Translations under genes and position numbers: made by a program
The notes under the pieces: model-generated
What the model saw: only the letters and a program-made list of their open reading frames with translations
Told to the model about the DNA's origin: nothing
Databases searched by the model: none
DNA from: Mesostigma viride
Taxonomy: Eukaryota > Streptophyta > Mesostigmatophyceae > Mesostigmatales > Mesostigmataceae
Length of the DNA stretch: 64,000 bases
Reading direction: 5' to 3'
Assembly (NCBI GenBank): GCA_009746045.1
Contig: RPFO01000167.1
Coordinates: 1,412,659 to 1,476,658, forward strand
In this document: positions 1 through 8,482 of the stretch, piece after piece
Numbering within the stretch: the stretch's first letter is position 1
How the letters are laid out: every line of letters starts with the position of its first letter

Positions 1-997
1 TTCTTGACCAGACGCTTCCTTAAGTTTGCTCAACCTTGTGTATTGGTCTCTTATGAATCTTTCGTGCTCTTGCATCGTTTTATCGTTCACTGCGATCTCG
101 GATTCATGTCGGTCAGACAGAGAATCCAACCTGTTTATCGCCGACATTATCTTTGGATCTTCTCGATGAATATCCCCCTTGAACCGCGAAATATTGCCCC
201 CATAAAGCTCTCCCTGTCGCTCCAACTTGTCAATTAACTCTTTGAGCACCCGCGCTTGGGGTGTAAGCCGTGCCTCTATGTCTTCTCCACTGTTTTTATC
301 AAGTCCCGTTGCCACGTTATTTTCATACCCAAAACCGCGACCAAACAAGTGCCTCGTGCGTGCTACAGGAAACCAATTGTCTCCGTATTTGTTCCGAAAC
401 GCGTCGAACACGCCGCTGTTATCACCTAGTTGCCTTATTCTCGCGTCATCTAATTCCAAACTCGCTTTCACGCTGTCCTCGTTGACAAACCAGTCGTTAA
501 GGGTTTTCTTTGTGGCCTCGGCCCGCGCTCTGAGTATTGGGTCGCTTGAATGGATAAAGGTCTCCACGAACTTCTTGGCTTTTTGTGCGCTTTCTTTCAC
601 ATTTTCACTCATGAATTTGTAAATTTCCGCTTCCTTTTCGTTCATTGCCTCCATTTCCCCGTCATCTTGACGATAATCTGGCCATACGTGACCACCCCCG
701 TTGTCGCCCCCCCTTCCCCTCCCTTGTTTGGATCAGTGTTCCCGACAGTGCTACCACTATCCTCGCCATCTCCCCCCCCCCTTTATTGGCCGCGGTCTTT
801 ATCCTAGCCGGCTTGACTGGCACCGCGCCCTCGCTTTCGATGCCTCCGTTGTCCCCCGTCCCGTGCACCGGAGCCGCGTGCGCGATCTGCTGCTTGAGCC
901 ACTTCCACTTCTTCAGGTTGTCCGGCAGGTCCCTCACGAGCGCGCTCTCCTCCTCCGTACTCGCCCCCCCTCGTCGGAGCACGTTCAGCGCGTGCAT
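1..997 (-). CDS. Charged coiled-coil-like protein, partial at left edge, frameshifted
   Basis: A minus-strand reading frame stays open from about position 710 down to base 1 without a stop, so the C-terminus lies outside the window. It joins to the upstream frame starting at the ATG ending at 997 (MHALNVLRRGG) if two indels are allowed in homopolymers, one in the C-run at 770-780 and one at about 707-713. The product is over 330 residues. A short basic N-terminus is followed by a Gly/Asp-rich linker and then a long Lys/Glu/Arg-rich stretch that could form coiled coil. I recognise no domain. A TATA-like stretch (TTTTATAG in minus sense, near 1060) lies upstream. The alternative is two separate ORFs, but the smooth composition across the junction favours one gene. 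Confidence 0.6.
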
Positions 998-1195
998 GAC
1001 AGCCAGCTCCGTCTTCACAGCATCTCTCGGAGCAGCGGTACGGTCAGCATGCGTTCATACTATAAAACCAGATAATCTCCTAGCTTGGCGCGCATCCCGC
1101 ATGACCGCGTCCTGCGCCAGGACACCGGGACGAGGTGGACGCTCGCCAAATATTTATCTCTCGTATATAGCGAGACTGGGCACGCATCGGACGCT

Positions 1196-1747
1196 ATGGA
1201 CCTTCTGGAGCGATCTCTGCAGCGTTTCTACGGAAGCAAGGACAACTTCGAGACGCTGTACGAGTTCGCCAACCCAGAAGGGAAGAAGAAGTCGTCCGGC
1301 CTGTCCCTCCGCGTGATCGAGTGGCTGGTCACCAACTACGCGAAGACGCACAGGGTCGAGTACTGCGTCCAGGGCAGCTCCATCCCGTTCAACCTGTACA
1401 TGTCCTACCGCGAGCAGCTGGACTTCTACTCCAAGCGCATGTTCGACCCCTTCGCCAGGAGGAGGAAGACCAAGCTCGCCGAGGGGGAGAGGGAGATCAC
1501 CACCACCCCCGGCCAAATGAACTTCTTTCGGTGGGCAATCCTGAACGGCGTCATCGAATACGCCAGGCGCCACCACGAGCTGATCAGGTCCGACCTGCCC
1601 AAGTGCAAAGACAAGGTCCTAAACGTCCGCATCCGAGCCGGGAAGATAGTGAAGTGCCGCAACCGGTGCAAGGCCTCGGACCTCGCGGTCATAGTGAGGC
1701 CGCAAGTGAAGCAGGTCCGACAGCGGTTCGTTGTGAAGTTCGAGTGA
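1196..1747 (+). CDS. Conserved giant-virus protein of unknown function
   Basis: Intact frame; from the ATG at 1196 it gives 183 residues. The in-frame region upstream has no ATG, and an AT-rich promoter-like stretch containing GTATATAG lies about 25 bases before this start. Dense motifs such as SLRVIEWLVTNYAK, FDPFARRRK and GQMNFFRWAI resemble a protein family I associate with many nucleocytoplasmic large DNA viruses, possibly the one called A494R-like in chloroviruses; that name is from memory and uncertain. The C-terminus is strongly basic with several Cys, which suggests nucleic-acid binding. No enzyme motif is visible. It is divergently oriented from the gene on its left. Confidence 0.72.
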   Translation: MDLLERSLQRFYGSKDNFETLYEFANPEGKKKSSGLSLRVIEWLVTNYAKTHRVEYCVQGSSIPFNLYMSYREQLDFYSKRMFDPFARRRKTKLAEGEREITTTPGQMNFFRWAILNGVIEYARRHHELIRSDLPKCKDKVLNVRIRAGKIVKCRNRCKASDLAVIVRPQVKQVRQRFVVKFE

Positions 1748-1787
1748 CGCGCGTTTAAAAATCGATTGTATATCGCATAGGGTGTTC

Positions 1788-2102
1788 ATGGCCTTCGTGT
1801 ACGAGGCCGTGGTGAAAAAACCACTTAAGGACCTGTTTTTGAAGGGTCCACACTTCGGGGATATGGGTTTCTGGATGAACATGGAAAAACACGACATATG
1901 CGCTCAAATGACGTCCACATCGTCCGAGTTGTGGAAAGAGCGGCCCGATTATTGCGACGAAGTTATAGATGACCGGTTCGAGAGCGTGCACGTTCTCCTT
2001 AAAACGGTCATACTATGGGTGATGCTGTACAAAACATTGCAAATTGTATTAAAGACACTTCTGGGTGGAGTGAAACGTAAATTTATTAATAAAAAGGACT
2101 GA
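1788..2102 (+). CDS. Small membrane protein, 104 aa
   Basis: Intact frame starting at the ATG at 1788, 13 bases after a GTATAT element. The N-terminal two thirds are soluble and mixed-charge. A hydrophobic stretch near residues 68-92 (VHVLLKTVILWVMLYK and following) is a likely single membrane segment, followed by a short basic tail ending in KKD. The orientation and tail suggest a viral membrane or ER-derived envelope protein, but I do not recognise the family. It lies 40 bases after the conserved protein gene and converges on the next minus-strand gene. Confidence 0.55.
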   Translation: MAFVYEAVVKKPLKDLFLKGPHFGDMGFWMNMEKHDICAQMTSTSSELWKERPDYCDEVIDDRFESVHVLLKTVILWVMLYKTLQIVLKTLLGGVKRKFINKKD

Positions 2103-2117
2103 ATCAATTTACGTGAG

Positions 2118-2473
2118 TCAAAACTTGCCCCGTCCGCGTGGTCTCCACGGCGACGTCGAGTAGGGTCGCTGAGGCCCTTCGACGACCACGGGGCGGTTGC
2201 GCCTTTGCATCAGTTTAGAAAGACCGAACGCACCGACCGCACCGGCTGCAACCACGCCGACCGTGCCTCCGAACATGTCCTTGACGTTAGCGACGTCTTC
2301 TCCTTGCACTCCTGTTCGCCTGGACGCAACGTGAACGTACACCACAAGGACGCGATGGAGTCTGACACGGACGATCGTACGCGCACGAGGAGGAAAATCG
2401 CGATCCCGAGTAGCGCCATTTGCGGTATTGCCGTGACCAGCGCCGGGATCCAGGGCTTGTGGGCGTAGTCCAT
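2118..2473 (-). CDS. Small membrane protein with two hydrophobic segments, frameshifted
   Basis: Two overlapping minus frames join near position 2340-2345. The first begins at the ATG ending at 2473 and carries a hydrophobic segment (ALVTAIPQMALLGIAIFLLV). The second carries a Gly/Ala-rich segment (GGTVGVVAAGAVGAFGL) and an Arg/Pro-rich tail. Together they make a protein of about 118 residues with two membrane spans. The start is preceded by CTATATACGAG directly before the ATG, matching the promoter pattern of its neighbours. The family is unknown. If the frameshift is genuine the gene is broken; otherwise it is one intact small virion-type membrane protein. Confidence 0.5.
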
Positions 2474-2503
2474 CTCGTATATAGTTAGTACTGCGGCATT
2501 TTT

Positions 2504-2757
2504 CTACATGAGGACATCACGGAAACCCCCCCGCAGTTTCGCGTCCTCGATGTGAGCCTTCCACAACAGCATACTCGCCGCGCCGAGACCCAGGATCATG
2601 ACGCCCCACTTCGTCCAGAAACACTTCCAATCGGGGGGGAGGTCTTGCACGACTTGAACCCGTCCTTGCGGAGAGCGCAGATGCTCGTGGACGTGTGGAA
2701 GAGGATGAAGGCGGAGACGGCGCAGATGGCGATGGGACCGACGTTGACGTGAACCAT
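2504..2757 (-). CDS. Small two-span membrane protein, frameshifted in a G-run
   Basis: Reading minus from the ATG ending at 2757 gives MVHVNVGPIAICAVSAFILF, a hydrophobic N-terminal segment. A frame change at the seven-base G/C run near 2634-2641 then leads into a second hydrophobic segment (KWGVMILGLGAASMLLW) and a stop at 2504-2506. The repaired length is about 84 residues. A GTATAAC element lies just upstream. It is divergent from the ribonucleotide reductase gene and shares its 98-bp upstream region. Family unknown. Neither half is long enough on its own to be obvious as an ORF. Confidence 0.5.
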
Positions 2758-2830
2758 GGAGTTATACTTACATCTCTAGAAAATATTTAGCGCTCGTGTG
2801 TGCTTACCGACCGACAATAATCTGCGTAAC

Positions 2831-2840
2831 TAGATATACA
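2831..2840 (+). promoter_or_regulatory. TATA-like element before the RNR gene
   Basis: TAGATATACA lies 15 bases before the RNR start codon at 2855. The same kind of core (TATAC or TATAT, usually preceded by G) sits 10-30 bases before many start codons in this viral block, including those at 1788, 2473, 9016, 9545, 12359 and 20281. I infer a viral core promoter element. Confidence 0.4.
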
Positions 2841-2854
2841 ACGCGGCTGGACAC

Positions 2855-5800
2855 ATGACGGACTCCGCCGTCACCACGCCCACCGACAGGGCCATGGCGA
2901 TCGAACTGAGGACGTACCATCGCCCCATCGACGGCAGCGGACGGCTCGAGACGTGGGAAAACGTGGTCGACAGGGTCGTGGGCCACCAAAAGTGGCTGTG
3001 GGTCAGGGCGAAAGGGCAGCCTCTGAACTCCATCGAGATGGACGAGCTCTCCGAGCTGCACCACCACATCCTCAACAGGAGGATCGCCCCCGCCGGCCGC
3101 ACGCTGTTCCTGGGGGGACCGAGCTGAGCCGGCGGAGGGAGTCGTGCATGTTCAACTGCAGCTTCACCGAGGTGGAGACCGTCTACGACGTGGTGGACGT
3201 CCTGTGGCTTCTACTCCAGGGGTGCGGGTGAGTCACATCTATATTTGAGGAGGGATTTGATGTAATTCCTGTATTGCTTGTAATCCAAGAACGGCGACAG
3301 CTCTTTCACGTGACGAAAAATGTACCGGTGGTGGTACGGGAGAGGCCGAGACTGTGACATTTGAGCCGCAAACCAAAATTCTCGTCTCGCCTCCTCGCTC
3401 ATTTCTGGATCGAACATGACCAGCACGGGGATGCCGCGTCCGTGAGCATACCCGATCTCCATCAAGGTTCCGTGACAGTCCGCCTCCTTGTTGATGGTCG
3501 CGATCACGACATCGCTGTTATCTATCTGCCGCTTGCACGTCATCAGGATATCCTTGTTTCTGTCTTTGCCGGTGTATGCATCATCGGTACAATTGGCGCC
3601 ACACGTATTGGCCCCTTGACCGTGAGAGTTGTCGCCATGAAAGCATCCGTGATCGCATCCGACGACGACCGGACCCATACGAATGAAGTCTGAACGGCGG
3701 CGGTAGGCTCGTCCCAGTACAGACTTGGTGCGGATCGCGTATTCCAATAAGTCCTGATCGACCTCCAGGTTTTTGAAGCGAGCTTGGCGAATCTTGTTTG
3801 CGAAATACACCTTTATTAGACACTCGTCGGCGAGCTCGTCAGCTGACATGACTTCATTCTTATGTCTCGCGTCCATACTCGCCCTCCAATCCTCTTTCGG
3901 TGCGTCCATCCTCGTTACTAACGGCACACAAAAACACCCGATCGAACGCACATCACGCGTCTGCTGCAGGGTCGGGTTCGTGCCAGTGACCGGCACTCTG
4001 AACGGGTTCGCGCAGGCCATCCCTGACATCTCCGTCATCCGGTCACGAGGGTCGCGAGTGGGGGGAGGGAGTCCAACCAGGAGACATGGGAGCCGATGTC
4101 CAAGACCTGGCGAATCAGCGTGGGCGATTCGGCGGTCGCGTGGGCCAAGGCGGCGGGCAAACTGCTCGCCGGCAAGTACCCGGCCGACCACCTCGTCCTC
4201 GACTTCGCCGAAATAAGACCCCCCGGGGAGCGTCTGCGAGGATACGGCTGGGTAAGTGAGTGACTGGTCCATTCCCTCATAAACTTTATCTGCAATGGGT
4301 AAGAATAATCACATGCCGTTGAAACTATCGAAGGACGAAGAGATTGTGCGGGCCAGGAACTACTGCGGGATAGGCAGGCGCCCCTCAGGGAAGCAGTGGG
4401 GGAACGCTCGGACCTGCGTGCGGTTCGGCCAAGTGCGGCAGTACGGGCTCTATCTGCTCCCGAGGGACCTCCTTATCAAGTACAGGGCGAGGGATAAAAA
4501 GATGCGCAAAGCGGGCTGCAAACGGGCACGGGGGCTTAAAGCCACTGAACTACGCACTCGAAAGTGACCATTTTGGGCGCGTTGTGGCGGAAACCGCCTT
4601 GTTAGCGCTCTGATTCAGTCTCATGACCTTCGCGTTATCCCTCACGCACTCGCTGTCTGCGAACACGTCGTGCAACCCGTCGGCCTTGAATACGGGCTCG
4701 TAAAACTCCCTGCTCCTCTTGGCCACGATGACCGGGTGCTCGCCGGTCCTGTTTATCTTGTCAGCCTCCGCCATCTGGATGTAGCTCATGGCCGCACTCT
4801 GAAGCCTGGTGTGGAGATCGCGAGAGGACCCCTTGGCACCGAATCGCGCCCTTAGCTCGCCCGCCGTCTTCCCCGTCACCGCCAGGTTGTTAGTGTTGTG
4901 GACGATCGGGTATATGTTTCCGGTGCCCTTGTGCGCGTCCGTGTACCCTTTGATGGACGCGCCGAGCTCCTTGGCCGCCCAGGAGCTCTGTATGCGAGGG
5001 TGCTCATCCAGGTTGGTGATGGTGCCGTCATTGGCATCCGCCCTCTTCAGAATGTCCTCAGCCAAAGAGCGGTCAGCATTAAGGTAGCGCTCGAGGAGGA
5101 CACCTGGTCCCTGAACTTGGCCGCAATCTTGCCGGGTAGCAGCATTATGATCTTGGATCCCTTGGCGGTCAGTGACAGGGTGTCTCGCTGGCCCTGGCCG
5201 GGAAATCGGAAGTGGTAACAACCAGTTACCACTTCGGGTGGTTTCCCAATACGCGACCAGAGTCTTGGGTGGTGAAATCCCGATAGCTGCCACATCATAC
5301 ACAGAAATTCTGCCATCGTCCGTCACCCTGATCTTGCCTGCAAACCTGGCGTCCTCCTTCGCCCCGTCCGCGGGCGTCAGGTAGTGGACGAGCGCGGACA
5401 TCCTTACCTTTTGACGGACAATTTCAGCTGTGGTGTGACGCACCACCGGACACGCGGGAAGACTGTACCAACGTCTAAACAACACTGTTTGCCTGACAGG
5501 AGTGGTGCCGCATGCACGTCCATTCCACATGCCCCGTCTGTCATTTATCACCACACAGAGCTCGGGTGACGAGAACATCTCCAGGGCGTTCCTGGCCATC
5601 GCCAAGATCCTGTCCATGCGCGCCGACCAGCTGCTCACCAAGATGGACATCTTAGACATCGTGAACCACCTGGGCACGATGTTGAGCAGTCGCCGGTCCG
5701 CCGAGATCGCGCTCATGGACTACGGCGACCCGAGTGGAAGGAGTTCGCAGCCGCCAAGAAGGAGTGGTGGGTGTCGCACGCACACCGCCAGCAGTCCAAC

Positions 5801-8371
5801 AACAGCCTCATCTTCCGCAAGCGGCCTTCGAAGAAACAGCTGGAGGAGATCTTCGCCATCATGCTCGACTCCGGCGGATCCGAGCCGGGCCTCTTCAACC
5901 TGGGAGTCGCCATCAAGCGCGCGCCATGGTGCAAAGGAGTTAATCCCTGTTGGTACGCCCACTCTGCATCTTACCTGTGCACGTACTCCTATAATTTTAT
6001 GTGCGCGCTTAGGTATACTCGTCTTATGCCTCCCGGTAAGAGTCAAAAAGTGACTGCAAAGAGACCGCACGCAAAAAGGCCCGCGCCCGCGACAGTGACA
6101 AAAAAGAAGCGCGGTCGCGAGCTCATATCGCTATTCGAATCGTTAAAGTTCCTCCTCTTCGCCTTGCACCCGACACCCAACCCGGGCGGGTTCGGAAATA
6201 GCGGATCCCCTCTGTTCCCCTTCCGAGGGATGACATCGCATTACACGCGGACGGCTCTCTCGCTTCCGTCTTTTTGACGACGCGTGGTGAAGTTGTTGTG
6301 AGGAAGCCTGGGGTGCAAGCGGTTGGGGTGAACATAGGGGGGCGGGGGGACGGTGGCGTACTCGTCTTCCGGGTGATGCGCTTCCTGTACTCCGTCCTCA
6401 AGTCGGTCGGGGTTGGGAGGACGGCGCTTACCAATGCTCTGATAAAGGAGTTCAATAACCGGGCGAGAGAATTGTGGACGGCCCTGGACAAGTCTAGCAG
6501 ACCTTCGCGGGCCACTACTAAGAAGGCCGCCAATTTCTATAACGAAAGCAACGATGGCGAAGATTCGGAAGTAGAATACGACGCGGGTCGCGACACCACA
6601 GATGACCGGGTTTGGAAGGCGAAGGAAGAGCGCAGGAAGGCGAGGGCGAAGGCCAGACCAAAGAAGCGCAGGGGTCGCCGCTCGAACCCGGACGAATACG
6701 ACGACGACGATGACATAGACAACGGAGGGGGGGGGACGAGGGCGGTGATGATGACGACGGAGGACGCGGTCCGGGGTCGCGAGCGAGGTTTACGGTTATG
6801 GATAGGACGGGCCCGCAGCTGCAGTACGTCACGGCGACCACGGGGCACGCACAGAGGCACAGGCAAAGGCGTGTTGGTTATAGACGTCTCGCCTCGAAGC
6901 CAAAGCGCCGTCCGACGGCCACGCGCCGCCCTCGCGTTTTCTATATATGAGTCCAGTGTCCTGTTCTAGCGTCGAGTGTCCATGTAATCCCTCACCCCCG
7001 TGTCCAGTTTCTTCCTGTCAAAGTTGTAGTCGATCGTATCGCGTTTGCGGACCTGGCCCTTCATCCCCAGCGCCTGAAGGATAGCGGACTGGTCGTTTTG
7101 GCTAAGCCCTTGGATGGCTCTGTCTAGTTGCCACTTTACTATGGTGTCACCCGAACGCATGCGGTGACGCCTCACGTACCGGGTGCGATACGCCCCTGTT
7201 GCGTGGCTCGTGTGCAAAGAACAAAACTTGCGTCCCTGTCTGACATCGCGCCGACACTTGCGGTTGGAAAGAGTAACGCCCTTGCACTTCATGTGTGATT
7301 GGATGCCTAGTAGTAGTACATGTATATTTTTTAATATGCGCCAGGAATCATCTGACACGCGCGACGTTGCCCCCACCCACCCATTTCTTTCACTGCAGTG
7401 AGATCCTCCTCGGCAACAAGTCCTTCTGCAACCTCACCGAAGTCAACCTCACCGCGTTCCAGGAGGGCAACAAGGCCGGGCTGGAGCGCGCGCTCGTCCT
7501 GGCCAGTCGCATGAACTATCGCCAGACGTTGGTGGACTTGAGGGATGAGATACTGCAAGAGGCCTGGCACCTCAACAACGAGTTCCTACACCTGTGCGGC
7601 GTGGGCCTGACCGGAATCGTGGCCAGGCCCGACCTGCACCCCTACGACTTCCGCAGAATGAAGAACGTGGCAGTGTCCTCCGCCTACCAGATGGCCAGGG
7701 AGCTCGGAAAGCCCCTGCCAAAGAACGTCACGTGCATCAAGCCCAGCGGCACCCTGTCCAAGATCATGAGCACCAGGCAGTGGGGGGAGGTGCCCGAGGG
7801 CGTCCACAAGCCCCTCGGGAGGTACATCTTCAACAACATCACCTACTCCAAGCACGACCCGCTGGTCGAGCGGTTCAAGAAGGCCAACTACAAGGTCGTC
7901 GACAAACCGTTTGAGTCCGACTCGGTGCTCGTCACCTTCCCCGTCGAGTTCTGCACGGTGCCCTTCACCAAGATGACGGTCACTCGCAAGGACGGCTCGA
8001 CGGAGGAGGTGGAAGTCAACACCGAGACGGCCATCGAACAGCTGGAGAGGTACAAGAGCCTCATGGAGAACTACTGCGAACAGAACGTGTCCTGCACCGT
8101 GTCCTACGACCCCACAGAGATCCCCTCGATCCTGCACTGGCTGGAGAACAATTGGGACTCCTACGTGGGCGTCTCCTTCCTGCTGCGAGTGGACCCCACC
8201 AAGAACGCGGCGGACCTGGGATACAGCTACCTGCCCCAGGAAGTGGTGTCCGAGTCCGATTTCAAAAAGTACACCTCGCGCATTCTCCCCGTCGACTACG
8301 TCGGCATCGTCCACGCGGAGACGGACAACCTCGACGCCGACTGTCTCAGCGGCGCCTGCCCCGTGCGCTGA
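2855..8371 (+). CDS. Class II (adenosylcobalamin-type) ribonucleotide reductase, four exons with genes nested in its introns
   Basis: Exons are 2855-3227, 3970-4251, 5559-5952 and 7399-8371, about 674 residues once joined, close to the roughly 740 of monomeric bacterial RTPR. The enzyme reduces ribonucleoside triphosphates to deoxy forms using a cobalamin-generated thiyl radical. Visible signatures: FNCSF (first redox Cys), QGCGVGF, VTGTLNGF, VIRSRGSR, the radical-site NPC-C-E followed by SFCNL (second redox Cys), and a C-terminal CLSGAC pair with the spacing of RTPR. All introns are GT-AG and codons join correctly: TGC-GG/G-GTC gives CGVGF, and TGT-TG/T-GAG gives CCE. Three one-base losses in G or C runs (near 3116, 4060 and 5731) break the frame. 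The rest is well conserved, so a working viral gene with sequencing indels, or a recent pseudogene, are the two options. Confidence 0.88.
3211..3909 (-). CDS. Nucleoside 2-deoxyribosyltransferase-like protein nested in RNR intron 1
   Basis: Intact 232-residue frame from the ATG ending at 3909 (MDAPKEDWRAS) to a stop at 3211-3213. The N-terminal part has KVYFANKI, like the first strand of the deoxyribosyltransferase fold. The middle carries GPVVVGCDHGCFHGDNSHG, which resembles a GP-x(4-5)-CDHGC-x-HG block I recall from bacterial and phage members of this superfamily. The C-terminal half has DNSDVVIATI, GTLMEIGYAHG and IPVLVMF, matching the D-x-GT-x-x-E-x-G-x-A active-site pattern. Known members move deoxyribose between nucleobases or hydrolyse deoxynucleotides. 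A deoxynucleoside enzyme inside a ribonucleotide reductase gene suggests a shared nucleotide-metabolism role, which is inference. A later Met (MSADELADE) is an alternative start. Confidence 0.7.
   Translation of the reverse strand: MDAPKEDWRASMDARHKNEVMSADELADECLIKVYFANKIRQARFKNLEVDQDLLEYAIRTKSVLGRAYRRRSDFIRMGPVVVGCDHGCFHGDNSHGQGANTCGANCTDDAYTGKDRNKDILMTCKRQIDNSDVVIATINKEADCHGTLMEIGYAHGRGIPVLVMFDPEMSEEARREFWFAAQMSQSRPLPYHHRYIFRHVKELSPFLDYKQYRNYIKSLLKYRCDSPAPLE
3228..3969 (+). other. RNR intron 1 (742 bp, GT-AG)
   Basis: Donor GTGAGT at 3228 and acceptor CTGCAG ending at 3969. Removing it restores CGVGF across the junction. It contains nearly all of the antisense deoxyribosyltransferase-like gene, whose last few codons overlap the end of exon 1. 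Confidence 0.82.
4295..4567 (+). CDS. Small basic protein nested in RNR intron 2
   Basis: Intact 90-residue frame starting MGKNNHMPLKLSKDEE and ending in an Arg/Lys-rich tail. A TATA-like ATAAACTTTATC precedes the ATG by a few bases. The protein is very basic with three Cys, as in small nucleic-acid-binding proteins, but I recognise no family. Its 3' end overlaps by 18 bases the 3' end of the convergent minus-strand gene. It is in the sense orientation of the RNR but within the intron, so it needs its own transcript or an unspliced one. Confidence 0.5.
   Translation: MGKNNHMPLKLSKDEEIVRARNYCGIGRRPSGKQWGNARTCVRFGQVRQYGLYLLPRDLLIKYRARDKKMRKAGCKRARGLKATELRTRK
4550..5401 (-). CDS. BRO/KilA-type viral regulator-like protein nested in RNR intron 2, frameshifted
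   Basis: Starts at the ATG ending at 5401 (MSALVHYLTPADGAKED). The N-terminal part KIRVTDDGRISVYDVAAI, then FPGQGQRDT and IIMLLPGKIAAKFR in a second frame, resemble the small DNA-binding N-terminal domains of BRO/KilA/MSV199-type viral proteins. The C-terminal half returns to the first frame (RYLNADRSLAEDILKRAD, ELGASIKGYTDAHKG, RSREFYEPV). Two frame changes are therefore needed, near 5230 and near 5100. About 283 residues. Such proteins are often expanded, variable DNA-binding regulators in large DNA viruses. The assignment is by motif resemblance only. Confidence 0.5.
   Translation of the reverse strand: MSALVHYLTPADGAKEDARFAGKIRVTDDGRISVYDVAAIGISPPKTLVAYWETTRSGNWLLPLPISRPGPARHPVTDRQGIQDHNAATRQDCGQVQGPGVLLERYLNADRSLAEDILKRADANDGTITNLDEHPRIQSSWAAKELGASIKGYTDAHKGTGNIYPIVHNTNNLAVTGKTAGELRARFGAKGSSRDLHTRLQSAAMSYIQMAEADKINRTGEHPVIVAKRSREFYEPVFKADGLHDVFADSECVRDNAKVMRLNQSANKAVSATTRPKWSLSSA
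6027..6950 (+). CDS. Basic/acidic low-complexity protein nested in RNR intron 3, frameshifted
   Basis: Starts at the ATG at 6027 (MPPGKSQKVTAKRPHAKR), 11 bases after a GTATAC element. The frame moves once near 6190-6204 and again in the ten-G run near 6726-6735, and then reaches a stop at 6948-6950. The repaired protein is about 307 residues: a Lys/Arg-rich head, a mixed region (RTALTNALIKEFNNRARELW), an alternating Lys/Arg and Asp/Glu region with a poly-Asp run, and a Gln/Arg-rich basic tail ending FYI. This composition suits a DNA- or chromatin-associated virion protein, but no family is recognised. Confidence 0.45.
6966..7292 (-). CDS. CCCH mini-zinc-finger protein nested in RNR intron 3
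   Basis: Intact 108-residue frame starting MKCKGVTLSNRKCRRD at the ATG ending at 7292. The N-terminus has C-x(7)-C-x(10)-C-x2-H (CKGVTLSNRKC, then FCSLH), a compact metal-binding motif repeated in at least six other genes of this block. The remainder is basic, with two predicted helices around DTIVKWQLDRAIQGL and NDQSAILQALG. AATATACATG lies upstream on this strand. The motif resembles a short CxAxTxxGxxC finger that I associate with Pfam DUF5763 in phage and viral proteins; the number is from memory. Function unknown. Confidence 0.55.
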   Translation of the reverse strand: MKCKGVTLSNRKCRRDVRQGRKFCSLHTSHATGAYRTRYVRRHRMRSGDTIVKWQLDRAIQGLSQNDQSAILQALGMKGQVRKRDTIDYNFDRKKLDTGVRDYMDTRR

Positions 8372-8482
8372 TCATGCGGGGGCGATGTCCGCTATGCCGG
8401 CGAGCGGGGTCGCCGGGAGTGACGGGACAGGGGGGGGTCGGAACCATAGATGCTGAGAACGAAGGCTTGGGGATTCGTAGGC

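Larger units (their letters stand above)
4252..5558 (+). other. RNR intron 2 (1307 bp, GT-AG)
   Basis: Donor GTAAGT at 4252 directly after GYGW, and acceptor CACACAG ending at 5558 directly before SSGDE. The reading frame continues in phase 0. It holds one plus-strand and one minus-strand gene. Confidence 0.8.
5953..7398 (+). other. RNR intron 3 (1446 bp, GT-AG)
   Basis: Donor GTACGC at 5953 and acceptor CACTGCAG ending at 7398. The junction splits the codon just after the radical-site Cys of the NPCxE motif and restores CCEILLGNKSFCNL. It contains one plus-strand and one minus-strand gene. Confidence 0.8.

Noticed and set aside
1154-1576. Minus-strand ORF opposite the conserved viral protein
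   Set aside because: Leu/Val/Gly-rich mirror of a GC-rich gene; the plus-strand frame has clear conserved blocks.
2855-8371. Inteins in the RNR gene
   Set aside because: The inserts contain stops in the RNR frame and no splicing-domain motifs, and they have GT-AG borders.
2855-8371. Group I or group II self-splicing introns in the RNR gene
   Set aside because: Borders match spliceosomal signals and no LAGLIDADG, GIY-YIG or reverse-transcriptase ORF is seen inside. I could not fold the RNA, so a structured remnant is not fully excluded.
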